Shown: in pieces, positions 7,467 to 15,875 of the stretch
Numbering within the stretch: the stretch's first letter is position 1
Layout: every line of letters starts with the position of its first letter
Origin: Frondihabitans sp. 762G35
GTDB lineage: Bacteria > Actinomycetota > Actinomycetes > Actinomycetales > Microbacteriaceae
NCBI RefSeq assembly: GCF_002074055.1
Contig: NZ_CP014619.1
Span: 186,001 to 250,000 of the forward strand
Direction of reading: 5' to 3'
DNA length: 64,000 nt
Notes under the pieces: generated by a model
Told to the model about the DNA's origin: nothing
Database searches by the model: none
The model's input: only the letters and a program-made list of their open reading frames with translations
Program-made: the position numbers and the translations under genes

Positions 7467-7595
7467 TCAGCGAGCCGGGCGGAAGCGGCGGCAGTCGCAC
7501 AGACTGCAGTCCGTCCCGCGCCGATAGTGCTCGTGGGCCTCGTCCACGTGTCCGCAGAGGCAGACCGGAGCGGTCGGGTTCGGGTCGGACGGCAT
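7467..7595 (-). CDS. 42-aa Cys/His-rich mini-protein
   Basis: A short frame starting at an ATG at 7595 encodes VCLCGHVDEAHEHYRRGTDC followed by SLCDCRRF. The arrangement C-x-C-G-H-x5-H-x-H-Y-x2-G-x2-C-x2-C-x-C is that of a small zinc-binding knuckle. Small proteins of this pattern (CGH....H.HYR.GTDC..C.C..F) are common in actinobacteria, function unassigned. The fixed spacing of Cys and His argues the frame is real despite its size. A longer upstream extension in frame is low-complexity and probably not translated. Confidence 0.65.
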   Translation of the reverse strand: MPSDPNPTAPVCLCGHVDEAHEHYRRGTDCSLCDCRRFRPAR

Positions 7596-8035
7596 GGTTC
7601 CCGTTTCGTACGGCGGGCGGGCTGGGGACGGTTCTCGGGCGCGTTTCGGGGCCGCCCGTGTCCCCACCTTAACCCGGGAGGCCGCTCGGACCGCCGCCCG
7701 CGGGGTCGGGGTACGTCGCGGCCGGAGGCCCTTCGCGGGGTCCGCCGTCCCCCGGGTGCGGGTCGGGTGACAGGGCGACGGTCCGCCCTCGGAGGGCCGG
7801 GGTCGGGGGTTGGTCGTGACCCCCGCACGAGGGGGTGTCAGGCGCTCTCGGCACCGCGCTAGGTTGGCCACACCCGACGACGAGACGGTGCCGACCCGAA
7901 AACGGCATCACCTCGTCGGCAGGAGCCGACACCCCCGAATCCCGGCTCCGATCGCCGGCACGACGACCCGAAGAACTCGTCCGGCGATCTCCGCACCACC
8001 GCCCCCGAATCAGCCCTTACCCGAACGGCTCACCC
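7596..8035. other. Leader/intergenic region ahead of the glycosyltransferase operon
   Basis: 440 bp with no gene. The right half (after the 7836-7865 promoter) forms a strong hairpin: CGACGAG (about 7875) pairs with CTCGTCG (about 7913), with an inner GGTGCCG/CGGCATC stem and an A-rich loop. A transcript from the predicted promoter would have about 160 nt of untranslated leader. No known riboswitch class was recognised. Confidence 0.5.
7836..7865 (+). promoter_or_regulatory. Predicted housekeeping promoter of the glycosyltransferase operon
   Basis: TGTCAG (7836-7841), 18-bp spacer, TAGGTT (7860-7865). It fits the actinobacterial TTGAC-like / TANNNT pattern. Confidence 0.5.
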
Positions 8036-8878
8036 ATGTCTCTCCGTGCTTCGCTGCGCCCTGCCGACCCCACCATCTCGATCATCGTCCCGACCCGCAA
8101 CGAGGCGAAGAACCTCGAGGTCATCCTCCCGCTGCTCCCCGCGGTCCACGAGGTCATCCTCGTCGACGGCAACTCGGTCGACGGCACCGTCGAGACCGCC
8201 CTGCGCGTCCTGCCCGGCATCAAGGTCGTCCACCAGACCCGCAAGGGCAAGGGCAACGCCCTGGCCTGCGGCTTCGAGGCGGCCACCGGCGACATCATCG
8301 TCATGTTCGACGCCGACGGCTCCGCCGACCCCGCCGAGATCCCCGCCTTCGTCGACGCGCTCCTGAAGGGCGCCGACGTCGCCAAGGGCAGCCGCTTCCG
8401 CAAGGGCGGCGGCTCGGAGGACCTCACGCTCTTCCGCTCCACCGGCAACCTCGGCCTCAACCTGATCTGCAACGTGCTGCTCGGGACGAAGTACACGGAC
8501 CTCTGCTACGGCTACAACGCCTTCTGGCGCGACGTCCTCCCCGCCATCGACCTGCTCCCGTCGACCCTGGCCGCGCCGGCCGGCGGCGGCATGCTGTGGG
8601 GCGACGGCTTCGAGATCGAGACGATCCTCACCTGCCGCATGGCCGCCGCCGAGCTCCGTGTCACGGAGGTCCCCAGCTTCGAGAAGAACCGCATCCACGG
8701 CGAGTCGAACCTCAACGCCATCAGCGACGGCATCCGCGTCCTCAAGACGATCATCGACGAGAAGCGCCGCGAGAACGCGAGCGCCGCCCGCGTCCGTCGC
8801 GAGCCCGCCCTCGACGCCGCCGACGCGACCGACGTCACCGCCCCCATCCGCATCCCGGCCGAGCAGGAAGTCGCGTGA
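8036..8878 (+). CDS. Family 2 glycosyltransferase (polyprenyl-phosphate type)
   Basis: 280 residues, cytoplasmic GT-A fold. Begins with ISIIVPTRNEAKNLEVIL, then VILVDGNSVDGT, KGKGNALACGFEAATGDIIVMFDADGS (DxD metal site at about 92-94) and later SFEKNRIHGESNLNAI, a dolichol-phosphate-mannose-synthase-like tail with F-ER--GESK character. It probably charges a polyprenyl-phosphate or an early glycan acceptor with a sugar. First gene of a three-gene operon; the GTG of the next gene overlaps its stop codon. The C-terminus (EKRRENASAARVRREPAL) is charged and not membrane-spanning. Confidence 0.85.
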   Translation: MSLRASLRPADPTISIIVPTRNEAKNLEVILPLLPAVHEVILVDGNSVDGTVETALRVLPGIKVVHQTRKGKGNALACGFEAATGDIIVMFDADGSADPAEIPAFVDALLKGADVAKGSRFRKGGGSEDLTLFRSTGNLGLNLICNVLLGTKYTDLCYGYNAFWRDVLPAIDLLPSTLAAPAGGGMLWGDGFEIETILTCRMAAAELRVTEVPSFEKNRIHGESNLNAISDGIRVLKTIIDEKRRENASAARVRREPALDAADATDVTAPIRIPAEQEVA

Positions 8879-9852
8879 CCGCCTCGACCCCCACGGTCTC
8901 CGTGATCGTCTGCGCGTACACGCAGCGTCGCTGGCAGGACCTCCAGGACTCCGTCGAGTCCGCCCGCGCGCAGGCCGAGGCGACCGAGGTGATCGTCGTC
9001 ATCGACCACGAGCCCGCGCTCCTGGCGATGGCCCAGGACCGCTGGCCCACGCTCACCGTGATCGCCAACGAGCAGACGCAGGGCCTCTCCGGAGCCCGCA
9101 ACACCGGCGTCGGCCACGCGACCTCCGAGATCGTCGCCTTCCTCGACGACGACGCCACGGCCGACGCCGACTGGCTCACCTGGATGCTCGACTCGTTCAG
9201 CGACCCGAACGTCGCCGGCGTCGGTGGCCACGCCGAGCCCGTCTGGCCCGACGCCAAGGGCCCCGCGCTCTACGCGGACGAGCTGCTCTGGATCGTCGGC
9301 TGCAGCTACCGCGGCCTCCCCACCGAGCACGCCGACGTCCGCAACGTCATCGGCTGCACCATGGCGTTCCGCCGCGCCGCGATCGTCACCGCCGGCGGGT
9401 TCTCGACGGCCGTGGGTCGCGTGGGCAACATCCCCCTGGGCGGCGAGGAGACCGAACTCTGCATCACGATCCGCCAGGCGGATCCTGCCGCCCGGATCTG
9501 CTACGAACCGATGTCGCTCGTCAACCACCGCGTCTCCGCCGACCGCGCCACCTGGCGCTACCTCAGCCGTCGGAGCTTCTACGAGGGCGTCTCCAAGGCC
9601 GTGCTCAGCCGGACCCTCGGCCGCGGCGACTCCCTCTCCAGCGAGTCGTCGTACCTGACCCGCGTGCTGCCCGGAGCCTTCCTCCGCGAGCTGTCGCGCA
9701 CGGGTCGCGGCGGCGGCAAGCGCGCCGCGGCGATCGCCCTCACGGTCCTCGCGACCGTGGCCGGCTACGCTCTCGGCGCGGTCTCCGGGGCGAAGGCCTC
9801 GGACTCGGGCTCCGTCGTCAAGCAGCTCGAGAGGGCGGCGGTCGCACGATGA
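8875..9852 (+). CDS. Family 2 glycosyltransferase
   Basis: 325 residues from a GTG that overlaps the upstream stop. VSVIVCAYTQRRWQDLQDSVES is the nucleotide-sugar strand, LSGARNTGVGHATSEIVAFLDDDA carries the DDD metal motif (about residues 85-95), and NVIGCTMAFRR followed by GGEETELCIRQ-like (GGEETELCITIRQA) is the acceptor/base region. A C-terminal helix (AIALTVLATVAGYALGAVSG) may associate with the membrane. It acts with its two neighbours on a surface polysaccharide or glycolipid. Donor and acceptor unknown. Confidence 0.85.
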   Translation: MTASTPTVSVIVCAYTQRRWQDLQDSVESARAQAEATEVIVVIDHEPALLAMAQDRWPTLTVIANEQTQGLSGARNTGVGHATSEIVAFLDDDATADADWLTWMLDSFSDPNVAGVGGHAEPVWPDAKGPALYADELLWIVGCSYRGLPTEHADVRNVIGCTMAFRRAAIVTAGGFSTAVGRVGNIPLGGEETELCITIRQADPAARICYEPMSLVNHRVSADRATWRYLSRRSFYEGVSKAVLSRTLGRGDSLSSESSYLTRVLPGAFLRELSRTGRGGGKRAAAIALTVLATVAGYALGAVSGAKASDSGSVVKQLERAAVAR

Positions 9853-11192
9853 TCGCCCTCCGCCTCGAGCGGCCGATGTCGAGCCCCTCGGCCCCGACCT
9901 GGTCGGGAGCCGTCTGGGTCGGGACGGTCGACGTCAACGACCTGAACGACCTCACGGGCGACGCGATCGCGCTCGGCGACAGCACGGGCTACGGGCGGGC
10001 ACGGCTCCTGATCCGTCGCGCCCGCGCGGTCCTCGGCTTCGTCGAGCTGCCCATCGCCCCGCTCGGCGCCCTCGGAGGCACCGTCTCGGTCGACGACCTC
10101 CGCACCGCCGTGGGGAAGCTCCCGCGCGTCCCCGCCGCCATCGAGCCGCTGCACCTGCCCACGGTCACGGTGATCATCTGCACGCGGGACCGGCCGGAGC
10201 AGCTCCGCGGCGCCCTGACGTCGGTCCTGGCCCTCGACTACCCGGCGTTCGACGTCGTCGTGGTCGACAACGCCGGTGCGACCGACGAGACCGCCGAGCT
10301 CGTCCGGACCGAGTTCGCGGACCCGCGCGTCCGGCTCGTCCGCGAGCCCCTGGCGGGCCTCTCCCGAGCCCGGAACACGGGCCTCCTGGCCGCCGCGGGC
10401 GAGATCGTCGCCTACACGGACGACGACGTGGTCGTCGACCGCGACTGGCTGCGCGGCCTCGTGAGCGGCTTCGCCCGCGGCGAGGACGTCTCCTGCGTCA
10501 CCGGCCTCGTGCCGAGCGGCGAGCTCCGCACGCCCGTGCAGCGCTTCTTCGACGACCGGGTGAGCTGGTCGCGCAACCTGGTGTCGCGCGAGTTCCGCCT
10601 CGCGGACCCGCCGCTCGATCTCGCCATGTTCCCGTTCTCGGTGGGCGAGTTCGGCACCGGTGCGAACTTCGCCCTCCGTCGGTCGTCGGCCATCTCCCTC
10701 GGGGGATTCGACACGGCGTTCGGCGTCGGGACCCGCACCGGTGGCGGCGAGGACCTCGACGTCTTCACCCGCGTTCTCTTCGCCGGAGACGCGCTGGTGG
10801 TCGAGCCCTCGGCTCTCGTCTGGCACCGCCACCGCTCCGACCTCGGGGCGCTGCGGGCGCAGGCCGTCGGTTACGGGGTCGGCCTCGGGGCCTGGCTCAC
10901 CAAGGTGGCCCTCACGCCGGCGATGCTGCGCGTGGCCGTCCGCCGTGCCCCCGACGCCGCCCGGCGACTCGTCGCCAAGGGCGGCGGGACCCTGGAGTCG
11001 GGCGACGTCCCGGCGCAGCCCGCGACCGGACTCGACGGAGGGACCGACTGGGCCCGCGCCGTGTCGAAGGTGGGCTGGATCGAACTCCTCAGCGTGGCCA
11101 AGGGACCGTTGCGTTACCTGCGTCAGCGCTGGGACGGCACGGGCCTGATCGACCCGGGCGCGAGGGCCGCCGCACTCGCCCGTCGGGCGTAG
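9849..11192 (+). CDS. Family 2 glycosyltransferase with N-terminal extension
   Basis: 447 residues; ATGA overlap with the upstream gene. An N-terminal domain of about 100 residues of unknown type (WVGTVDVNDLNDLTGDAI) precedes a GT-A domain: VTVIICTRDRPEQLRGALTSVLALDYPAF, GLSRARNTGLLAAAGEIVAYTDDDV (metal site near residue 195), GTGANFALRRS and GGGEDLDVFTRVL. The C-terminal 150 residues are Arg/Ala-rich helices. It completes the glycosyltransferase trio and is followed by a hairpin at 11222-11240. Confidence 0.85.
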   Translation: MIALRLERPMSSPSAPTWSGAVWVGTVDVNDLNDLTGDAIALGDSTGYGRARLLIRRARAVLGFVELPIAPLGALGGTVSVDDLRTAVGKLPRVPAAIEPLHLPTVTVIICTRDRPEQLRGALTSVLALDYPAFDVVVVDNAGATDETAELVRTEFADPRVRLVREPLAGLSRARNTGLLAAAGEIVAYTDDDVVVDRDWLRGLVSGFARGEDVSCVTGLVPSGELRTPVQRFFDDRVSWSRNLVSREFRLADPPLDLAMFPFSVGEFGTGANFALRRSSAISLGGFDTAFGVGTRTGGGEDLDVFTRVLFAGDALVVEPSALVWHRHRSDLGALRAQAVGYGVGLGAWLTKVALTPAMLRVAVRRAPDAARRLVAKGGGTLESGDVPAQPATGLDGGTDWARAVSKVGWIELLSVAKGPLRYLRQRWDGTGLIDPGARAAALARRA

Positions 11193-11221
11193 GGGCTCGA
11201 CGGTCTGGACAAGCGGCCGGG

Positions 11222-11240
11222 GGAGGATCATGATTCCTCC
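11222..11240 (+). terminator. Hairpin after the glycosyltransferase operon
   Basis: GGAGGA (11222-11227) pairs with TCCTCC (11235-11240) around a self-complementary TCATGAT core, 30 bp after the operon's last stop. A modest stem, so partial termination is possible. Confidence 0.4.
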
Positions 11241-11482
11241 AGCACGGATCATCCGCGCGGCGGCTCCGGCGCGCGGCAACTCCTCGACGCGAGGCGAACT
11301 GGCAAGGGTGCCGGGGGCCGTCTCCGTCCGAGGTCACCGATGTCGGGACACAGCGGTGGCGCCGAGTTGCCGCGTACCCGGGTCGCCGCGCGTCGTGCTG
11401 TCCCCGGGTCTCCCGGGTCGCTGCAAGGCGCCCGCCCGTAGGCTGGACACTCCCCGACACCGACACTCCTGAAGGACGACAC

Positions 11483-12481
11483 GTGAGCGACTCGACCGGA
11501 AACGCAGCGCCGCAGCCCGGCTGGTACCCCAACCCCTCGGGCGACCCCGGCTACCGCTGGTGGGACGGCCGCGGCTGGACCGAGCACGTCCGCGCCCCCG
11601 AGCCGACCGCCGGCCTCCACCAGCACGACGCCGTGCCCGAGGCCGCGGCGACGCCCGAGCCCAGCGCCGGCCCCGCCCCGGTGCCCGCGCCCAGCTCCGT
11701 CACCGAGCCCGAGACCGTCGTGCCGGAGGCCACCGCGCGCGGAGGGCAGGAGCCGCGGGACGACGACCGCCCGGCCTACGGCGAGCGCCTTCCCGGCCAC
11801 GGCGCCTCGGGGGCGCAGACGCCTGCGGCCTCCGCGCAGCCGCAGCAGCCCGTCTACGGGCAGCAGCAGGGCTACGGACAGCAGTACGGCTACGGGCAGC
11901 AGCAGGGTTACGGCCAGCAATACGGCCAGCAGGGTTACGGCCAGCAGCAGTACGGCCAGCAGCCCGCCTACGGGCAGCAGTACGGTGCCCGCACGTTCCC
12001 CAAGGCGCCCGAGGGGGCGAAGACGAACACGTGGCAGATCATCGTGATCCTCGTCCTGCCGATCGTGTCGCTGATCCTGAGCGCAGTGTCGGTCACAGCT
12101 CTCATCCCGACCTTCACCAGCTACCTCGCCGAGATCCAGCGGACGAACGGCCAGGGCGTCCCCAGGATCAGCTATCCGCCGATCTACTACGTCACGTCGG
12201 TGCTCAGCTTCGTCCTCTACTTCGTCTCCGTGCTCCTGGCCTTCCTCGACTGGCGCGCACTCGGACGCGTCGGGATCGCCCGCCCGTTCTTCTGGGCCTG
12301 GGCCTTCCTCGGCTGGATCGTCTACGCCATCGGTCGCGCAGTCGTCGTGCACCGCCGCTCCGGCAAGGGCCTCTGGCCGATCTGGGTCGCGATCGGGATC
12401 GTCGCGCTCGGCCTCATCATCAACATCGCCCTCGCCGCGGGCGTCGTGTCCGGCATCAGCGGGTCGATCCCGACCCGCTGA
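11483..12481 (+). CDS. DUF2510 membrane protein with GYGQQ low-complexity tract
   Basis: 332 residues from a GTG preceded by GAAGGACG. The N-terminal DUF2510 motif is [25 protein letters not shown] (about 12-36). A Pro/Ala/Glu-rich linker follows, then at about 125-168 a prion-like tract of repeated [10 protein letters not shown] units. The C-terminal half has four hydrophobic segments ([77 protein letters not shown]). DUF2510 proteins are actinobacterial and of unknown function. The tract suggests self-association at the membrane. A TAGGCT -10 box near 11440 is a plausible promoter. Confidence 0.8.
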   Translation: MSDSTGNAAPQPGWYPNPSGDPGYRWWDGRGWTEHVRAPEPTAGLHQHDAVPEAAATPEPSAGPAPVPAPSSVTEPETVVPEATARGGQEPRDDDRPAYGERLPGHGASGAQTPAASAQPQQPVYGQQQGYGQQYGYGQQQGYGQQYGQQGYGQQQYGQQPAYGQQYGARTFPKAPEGAKTNTWQIIVILVLPIVSLILSAVSVTALIPTFTSYLAEIQRTNGQGVPRISYPPIYYVTSVLSFVLYFVSVLLAFLDWRALGRVGIARPFFWAWAFLGWIVYAIGRAVVVHRRSGKGLWPIWVAIGIVALGLIINIALAAGVVSGISGSIPTR

Positions 12482-12543
12482 CACCGATCGCACCTGACCG
12501 TAGCCTCCGATCACCGGGCCGCGGCCGGGGTACCGTCCACCGC

Positions 12544-12867
12544 ATGGATCAGCTCACCGAGAAAGAGGCGGTCTCCCTGGCGCTCGCGCTCGTGGGAGTG
12601 GCCACCGCGGCGGTCGACGGCGGAACGGATGCGCGCGACGCCAGCGACCGGGGCTTCGTCGAGCTCGTCGACCGGCTCTGCGACGTGCCCCTGACGGAGC
12701 GACAGGCGAGCGTCATCGAGACCATCGGGACGGCCAGCGCGGCCCTCACCGCGGGACTGGGAAGCGCCGTCGCCGTCGAGCACGGCTGCGACGTCCAGCA
12801 CGTGCTCGGTCTCGCGGCCCAGGCGGTTCTCGACCAATCGCCGAACGGTGGCTCCCCGGCCCGCTGA
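12544..12867 (+). CDS. Hypothetical protein, 107 aa
   Basis: Not recognised. A small, probably helical cytoplasmic protein: MDQLTEKEAVSLALALVGVATAAVDGG, FVELVDRLCDVPLTERQASVIETIG, ending in a helix with VEHGCDVQHVLGLAAQAVLDQ. Three Cys residues. The ATG was chosen because the compositional pattern of the frame changes there. It lies 62 bp after the DUF2510 gene. Confidence 0.5.
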   Translation: MDQLTEKEAVSLALALVGVATAAVDGGTDARDASDRGFVELVDRLCDVPLTERQASVIETIGTASAALTAGLGSAVAVEHGCDVQHVLGLAAQAVLDQSPNGGSPAR

Positions 12868-12979
12868 GCGGGCCTCATACTCGATTCATCGGTCCCTGAG
12901 ACCCGGTTCACACGGGCGAGGATCACTCTCGGGGAGGATGCCGAATCGGCCCGGGTGCTGTGGAGTGGATCCTGACGGG

Positions 12980-13279
12980 ATGGGGGCGAGGGTGAACGCG
13001 TACGGCGAACTGGCACGCGATCTCTGGCGGGCCGCCGACGAGCGCCGATTCCTCGCCATGGAGGGTCGCGACGAGTTCTTCGCCGAGCTGGGCACCCGGG
13101 TCGAGATCCGCGTCTCGGAGCTGGTCCCGGTCTTCGCGGGCGACGCCCCGGCGAACGAGACGAGCCGCTTCCGCGAGCGCCGACTCCGCAGCGCCAAGAA
13201 GCAGGCCGAGGAGGTCGCCTACCAGGAGCTCATCTTCTCGCAGTCGGTGGTTCCCGCCGCGGAGTACGCCGACGCCTGA
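12980..13279 (+). CDS. Hypothetical protein, about 99 aa
   Basis: Not recognised. Charged, helical: YGELARDLWRAADERRFLAMEGRDEFFAELGTRVEIRVSELV, then a basic RFRERRLRSAKKQAEEVAYQELIF. Regularly spaced charged residues suggest a coiled coil or nucleic-acid contact. Start uncertain: ATG 12980 or GTG 12992; the latter has GGGGGCGAG just upstream. A heptamer repeat containing its own stop codon follows (13277-13309). Confidence 0.5.
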   Translation: MGARVNAYGELARDLWRAADERRFLAMEGRDEFFAELGTRVEIRVSELVPVFAGDAPANETSRFRERRLRSAKKQAEEVAYQELIFSQSVVPAAEYADA

Positions 13280-13309
13280 GCCCTGAGCCCTGAGCCCTGA
13301 GCCCTGAGC
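13277..13309 (+). repeat. Tandem TGAGCCC heptamers at a stop codon
   Basis: Four and a half copies of TGAGCCC begin with the stop codon of the preceding gene. Seven-base periodicity puts TGA into all three frames, making a fail-safe translational stop. It may simply be replication slippage. Confidence 0.7.
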
Positions 13310-13381
13310 TGCGAGCGGCGAGGCGATCTCGTCGTGTACCCCGATGCATGTCGCGGATCGGCGACGGCGTAGACGGGACGG

Positions 13382-14557
13382 ATGCGAGCACTCACGTATC
13401 AGGCCCCCACCCACGTCAGCGTCGAGGACGTCCCCGCCCCCACCATCGTGGAGCCGGGCGACGCGATCATCAAGGTCACGTCCGCGGCGATCTGCGGCAG
13501 CGACCTGCACCTCTACGACGTCTTCGGCCCGTACCTCGACAGGGGCGACGTCCTCGGTCACGAGACGATGGGCATCATCACCGAGATCGGACCCGGGGTC
13601 ACGCGGTTCGCGGTCGGCGACCGCGTCGTCGTGCCCTTCGTCATCGCCTGCGGCGACTGCTTCATGTGCGACCGCGGCCTGTTCTCCCAGTGCGAGACGA
13701 CGCAGGTCACCGCCTACGACTCTGGAGCGACCCTTTACGGGTACACCAAGCTCTACGGGCAGGTCCCCGGTGGCCAGGCCGAGTTCCTCGGGATCAAGCG
13801 CGCCGACGCGAACCTCATCAAGGTCGGGACCGAGCTCCCGGACGACCGGTACCTCTTCCTCAGCGACATCCTCCCCACCGCCTGGCAGGGCGTCGAGTAC
13901 GCCGACGTTCCCGAGAACGGGACCCTCGTCGTGCTCGGCCTCGGCCCCGTCGGCCAGTTCGCGGCCCGCATCGGGGTCCACCGCGGCTACCGGGTGATCG
14001 CCGTCGACCCCGTTCCCGAGCGACGCGCCCTCGCTGCCCGCCACGGCGTCGAGGTGCTCGACCTGACGCAGGACGTCGCGACTCGGATCAAGGACCTCAC
14101 CGACGGGCGCGGCCCGGACTCCGTCGTCGACGCGGTCGGGATGGAAGCCCACGACCACGGTGCGGTCAGCCTCTTCCAGAAGGCGGCCACCCTGCTCCCC
14201 GATAAGGTCGCGCAGCCCCTCCTGCAGAAGGCGGGCGTCGACAGCCTCGGTGCGATGCACCTGGCGTTCGAGATCGTGCGGCGCGGCGGGACGGTGTCGC
14301 TCAGCGGCGTCTACGGCGGCACCGCCGACCCGACGCCCTTCCTCACGCTGTTCGACAAGCAGGTGGCCATCCGCATGGGCCAGTGCAACGTCCACGCCTG
14401 GACCGAGACCCTCCTCCCCCTGGTGGAGGACCCCTCGGACCCGCTCGGCACGGAGGACCTCGTCACGCACCGCGTGCCGCTCGACCGGGCGCCCGAGATG
14501 TACGACACCTTCAAGAAGAAGCAGGACGGCTGCATCAAGGTCGTCCTCGAGCCGTAG
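13382..14557 (+). CDS. Zinc-dependent alcohol/formaldehyde-type dehydrogenase (MDR family)
   Basis: 391 residues. Catalytic-zinc ligands: CGSDLHLYD (Cys38) and GHETMG (His61-Glu62). The structural-zinc lobe is CGDCFMCDRGLFSQC (about 89-103) with four Cys. The NAD(P) fold has VVLGLGPVGQFAARIG and a downstream acidic VIAVDPV. Insertions with PLLQKAGVDSLGAMHLAFEIVRRGGTVSLSGVYGG resemble glutathione-independent formaldehyde dehydrogenases and related threonine-dehydrogenase-like MDRs. Substrate not determinable. Probably monocistronic or paired with the HAD gene 50 bp downstream. Confidence 0.87.
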   Translation: MRALTYQAPTHVSVEDVPAPTIVEPGDAIIKVTSAAICGSDLHLYDVFGPYLDRGDVLGHETMGIITEIGPGVTRFAVGDRVVVPFVIACGDCFMCDRGLFSQCETTQVTAYDSGATLYGYTKLYGQVPGGQAEFLGIKRADANLIKVGTELPDDRYLFLSDILPTAWQGVEYADVPENGTLVVLGLGPVGQFAARIGVHRGYRVIAVDPVPERRALAARHGVEVLDLTQDVATRIKDLTDGRGPDSVVDAVGMEAHDHGAVSLFQKAATLLPDKVAQPLLQKAGVDSLGAMHLAFEIVRRGGTVSLSGVYGGTADPTPFLTLFDKQVAIRMGQCNVHAWTETLLPLVEDPSDPLGTEDLVTHRVPLDRAPEMYDTFKKKQDGCIKVVLEP

Positions 14558-14607
14558 GGGGTGGGCCGCGGGGCGAGGACGAGCGCCACGTCGGGGAGAA
14601 TGGTCCG

Positions 14608-15498
14608 GTGACCTCGACTCCAGCCCCCGCCCTCGGTCTCCTCCTCGACGTCGACGGCCCGGTGGCCAGTCCCGTCACGAGGAGCATCAACATCCCCGCG
14701 ATCACGCGCGACCTCGTCACCCTGGCCGGCCGGGGGATCCCCGTGGTGTTCAACACGGGCCGCTCCGACGCGTTCATCCGCGAGGAGGTCGTCGGGCCCA
14801 TGATCGCGGCCGGCCTGCCCGCGGGGGCTCGCGTTCACGGGATCTGCGAGAAGGGCGCCGTCTGGTTCTCGATCGGTCCTCAGTTCGGAGCCTCCGGCAT
14901 CGGCGAGGTCTCCGTCGATCGCAGCCTCTCCGTCCCGGCCGACTACAAGGTCGAGATGGAGCAGCTCGTCACGGAGCGCTTCGCGGACGTCGTGTTCTTC
15001 GACCGCACGAAGCACGCGATGGTCTCCGTCGAGCAGCTCACCAGCATCGACGGCGACCGGTACCTCCGAGACGTCCAGCCCGCCTTCGACGAGCTCGCCA
15101 TGGCGGCCTTCACGCGGCGGGGCCTCGGTGTCCGCCGCCGCGACGACGAGCGGCCGGATGCCCGGGGCGACGTCCAGTGGCGGGTCGACCCGACCATCAT
15201 CTCCACCGACGTCGAGTCGGTCCTCCTCGGGAAGGACCTCGGCGCGCGCCGCGCGCTCGAGCTGCTGCGCGCCGACGGCGAGCTCCCGCTCTCGTGGCGG
15301 ACGGTCGGCGACTCGCGGAGCGACTACGCGATGGCCGACTGGCTGGACGAGCAGGGCCACGACGTCGCCCACGTCGACGTGCGCCCCGACGAGGGTGTCC
15401 CCGACAGGCCGTATCCCGTCCTCACGAGCGAGACGGGCGCCATCCACGACGAGGCCGGGGCCGAGTTCTTCGCGCGCTGGGTGCGCGAAACGGCTTAA
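14608..15498 (+). CDS. HAD-superfamily hydrolase (Cof-like)
   Basis: 296 residues from a GTG. Motif I is LLLDVDGPVASPV with the nucleophile Asp and acid Asp (DVDG, about 14-17). Motif II is VVFNTGRSDAFI, and motif IV is TVGDSRSDYAMADWL near residue 235, with the lysine VLLGKDLGARRALELL upstream. A large cap domain lies between motifs II and III (type C2 topology). Such enzymes dephosphorylate sugar phosphates or phosphoglycolate-like metabolites; the substrate is unknown. Confidence 0.78.
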   Translation: MTSTPAPALGLLLDVDGPVASPVTRSINIPAITRDLVTLAGRGIPVVFNTGRSDAFIREEVVGPMIAAGLPAGARVHGICEKGAVWFSIGPQFGASGIGEVSVDRSLSVPADYKVEMEQLVTERFADVVFFDRTKHAMVSVEQLTSIDGDRYLRDVQPAFDELAMAAFTRRGLGVRRRDDERPDARGDVQWRVDPTIISTDVESVLLGKDLGARRALELLRADGELPLSWRTVGDSRSDYAMADWLDEQGHDVAHVDVRPDEGVPDRPYPVLTSETGAIHDEAGAEFFARWVRETA

Positions 15499-15875
15499 GC
15501 CCCGGCTCACCTGCGGGTGGATAGCCGCCGCCCGAGGGTGAACCCTCGGGGGTGATCGGCGGGGCTCCCCGGTAAACAGTGTGTTTCCATCCGCTTTGAA
15601 CCCCGAACGGGGGGCCTCCTTTTGGGGGACATGCCGCTAACGTGGCACCCACACCCCGACCGAACGGTTCGGGGACACGACGGAAGCACCACCGACCCGA
15701 ATCGGGTGTGCTGCTCCGACGCAGAGGGGTCGACCACCCCTCCTCCCGATCGCACCTCGATCCGTCGAGGTGCTCCATCGTCGCCGCCGTAGCCGACACC
15801 GGCCTCATCGAGGGTCCGCTCACCCGGCGGCTCCCGCGAGGCCTTCTCCCTGCCCGAACGAGGAGAGAGCTCCGC
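15499..15875 (+). other. Promoter and highly structured leader of the glucan operon
   Basis: 377 bp without a gene. It holds a terminator-like hairpin of the HAD gene (15531-15550, CCCGAGGGT/ACCCTCGGG). Next comes CCTCCTTTTGGGGGACA (about 15616-15632) directly before a TAACGT -10 box (15638-15643). About 235 nt of leader follow, with at least four hairpins: 15660-15672 (CCGAAC/GTTCGG), a long stem around ACCCGAATCGGGT (about 15691-15715), 15725-15741 (AGGGGT/ACCCCT) and 15752-15773 (GCACCTCGA/TCGAGGTGC). This is a candidate cis-regulatory RNA; no known class recognised. Confidence 0.55.

Noticed and set aside
7520-7530. GCCGATAG near 7522 as another FliA promoter
   Set aside because: No TAA-type -35 element 15 bp upstream, and the string lies inside the Cys/His mini-protein gene.
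7866-8035. Cyclic-di-AMP (ydaO) riboswitch ahead of the glycosyltransferases
   Set aside because: The leader is structured and the gene class would fit, but none of the conserved ydaO sequence blocks could be found.
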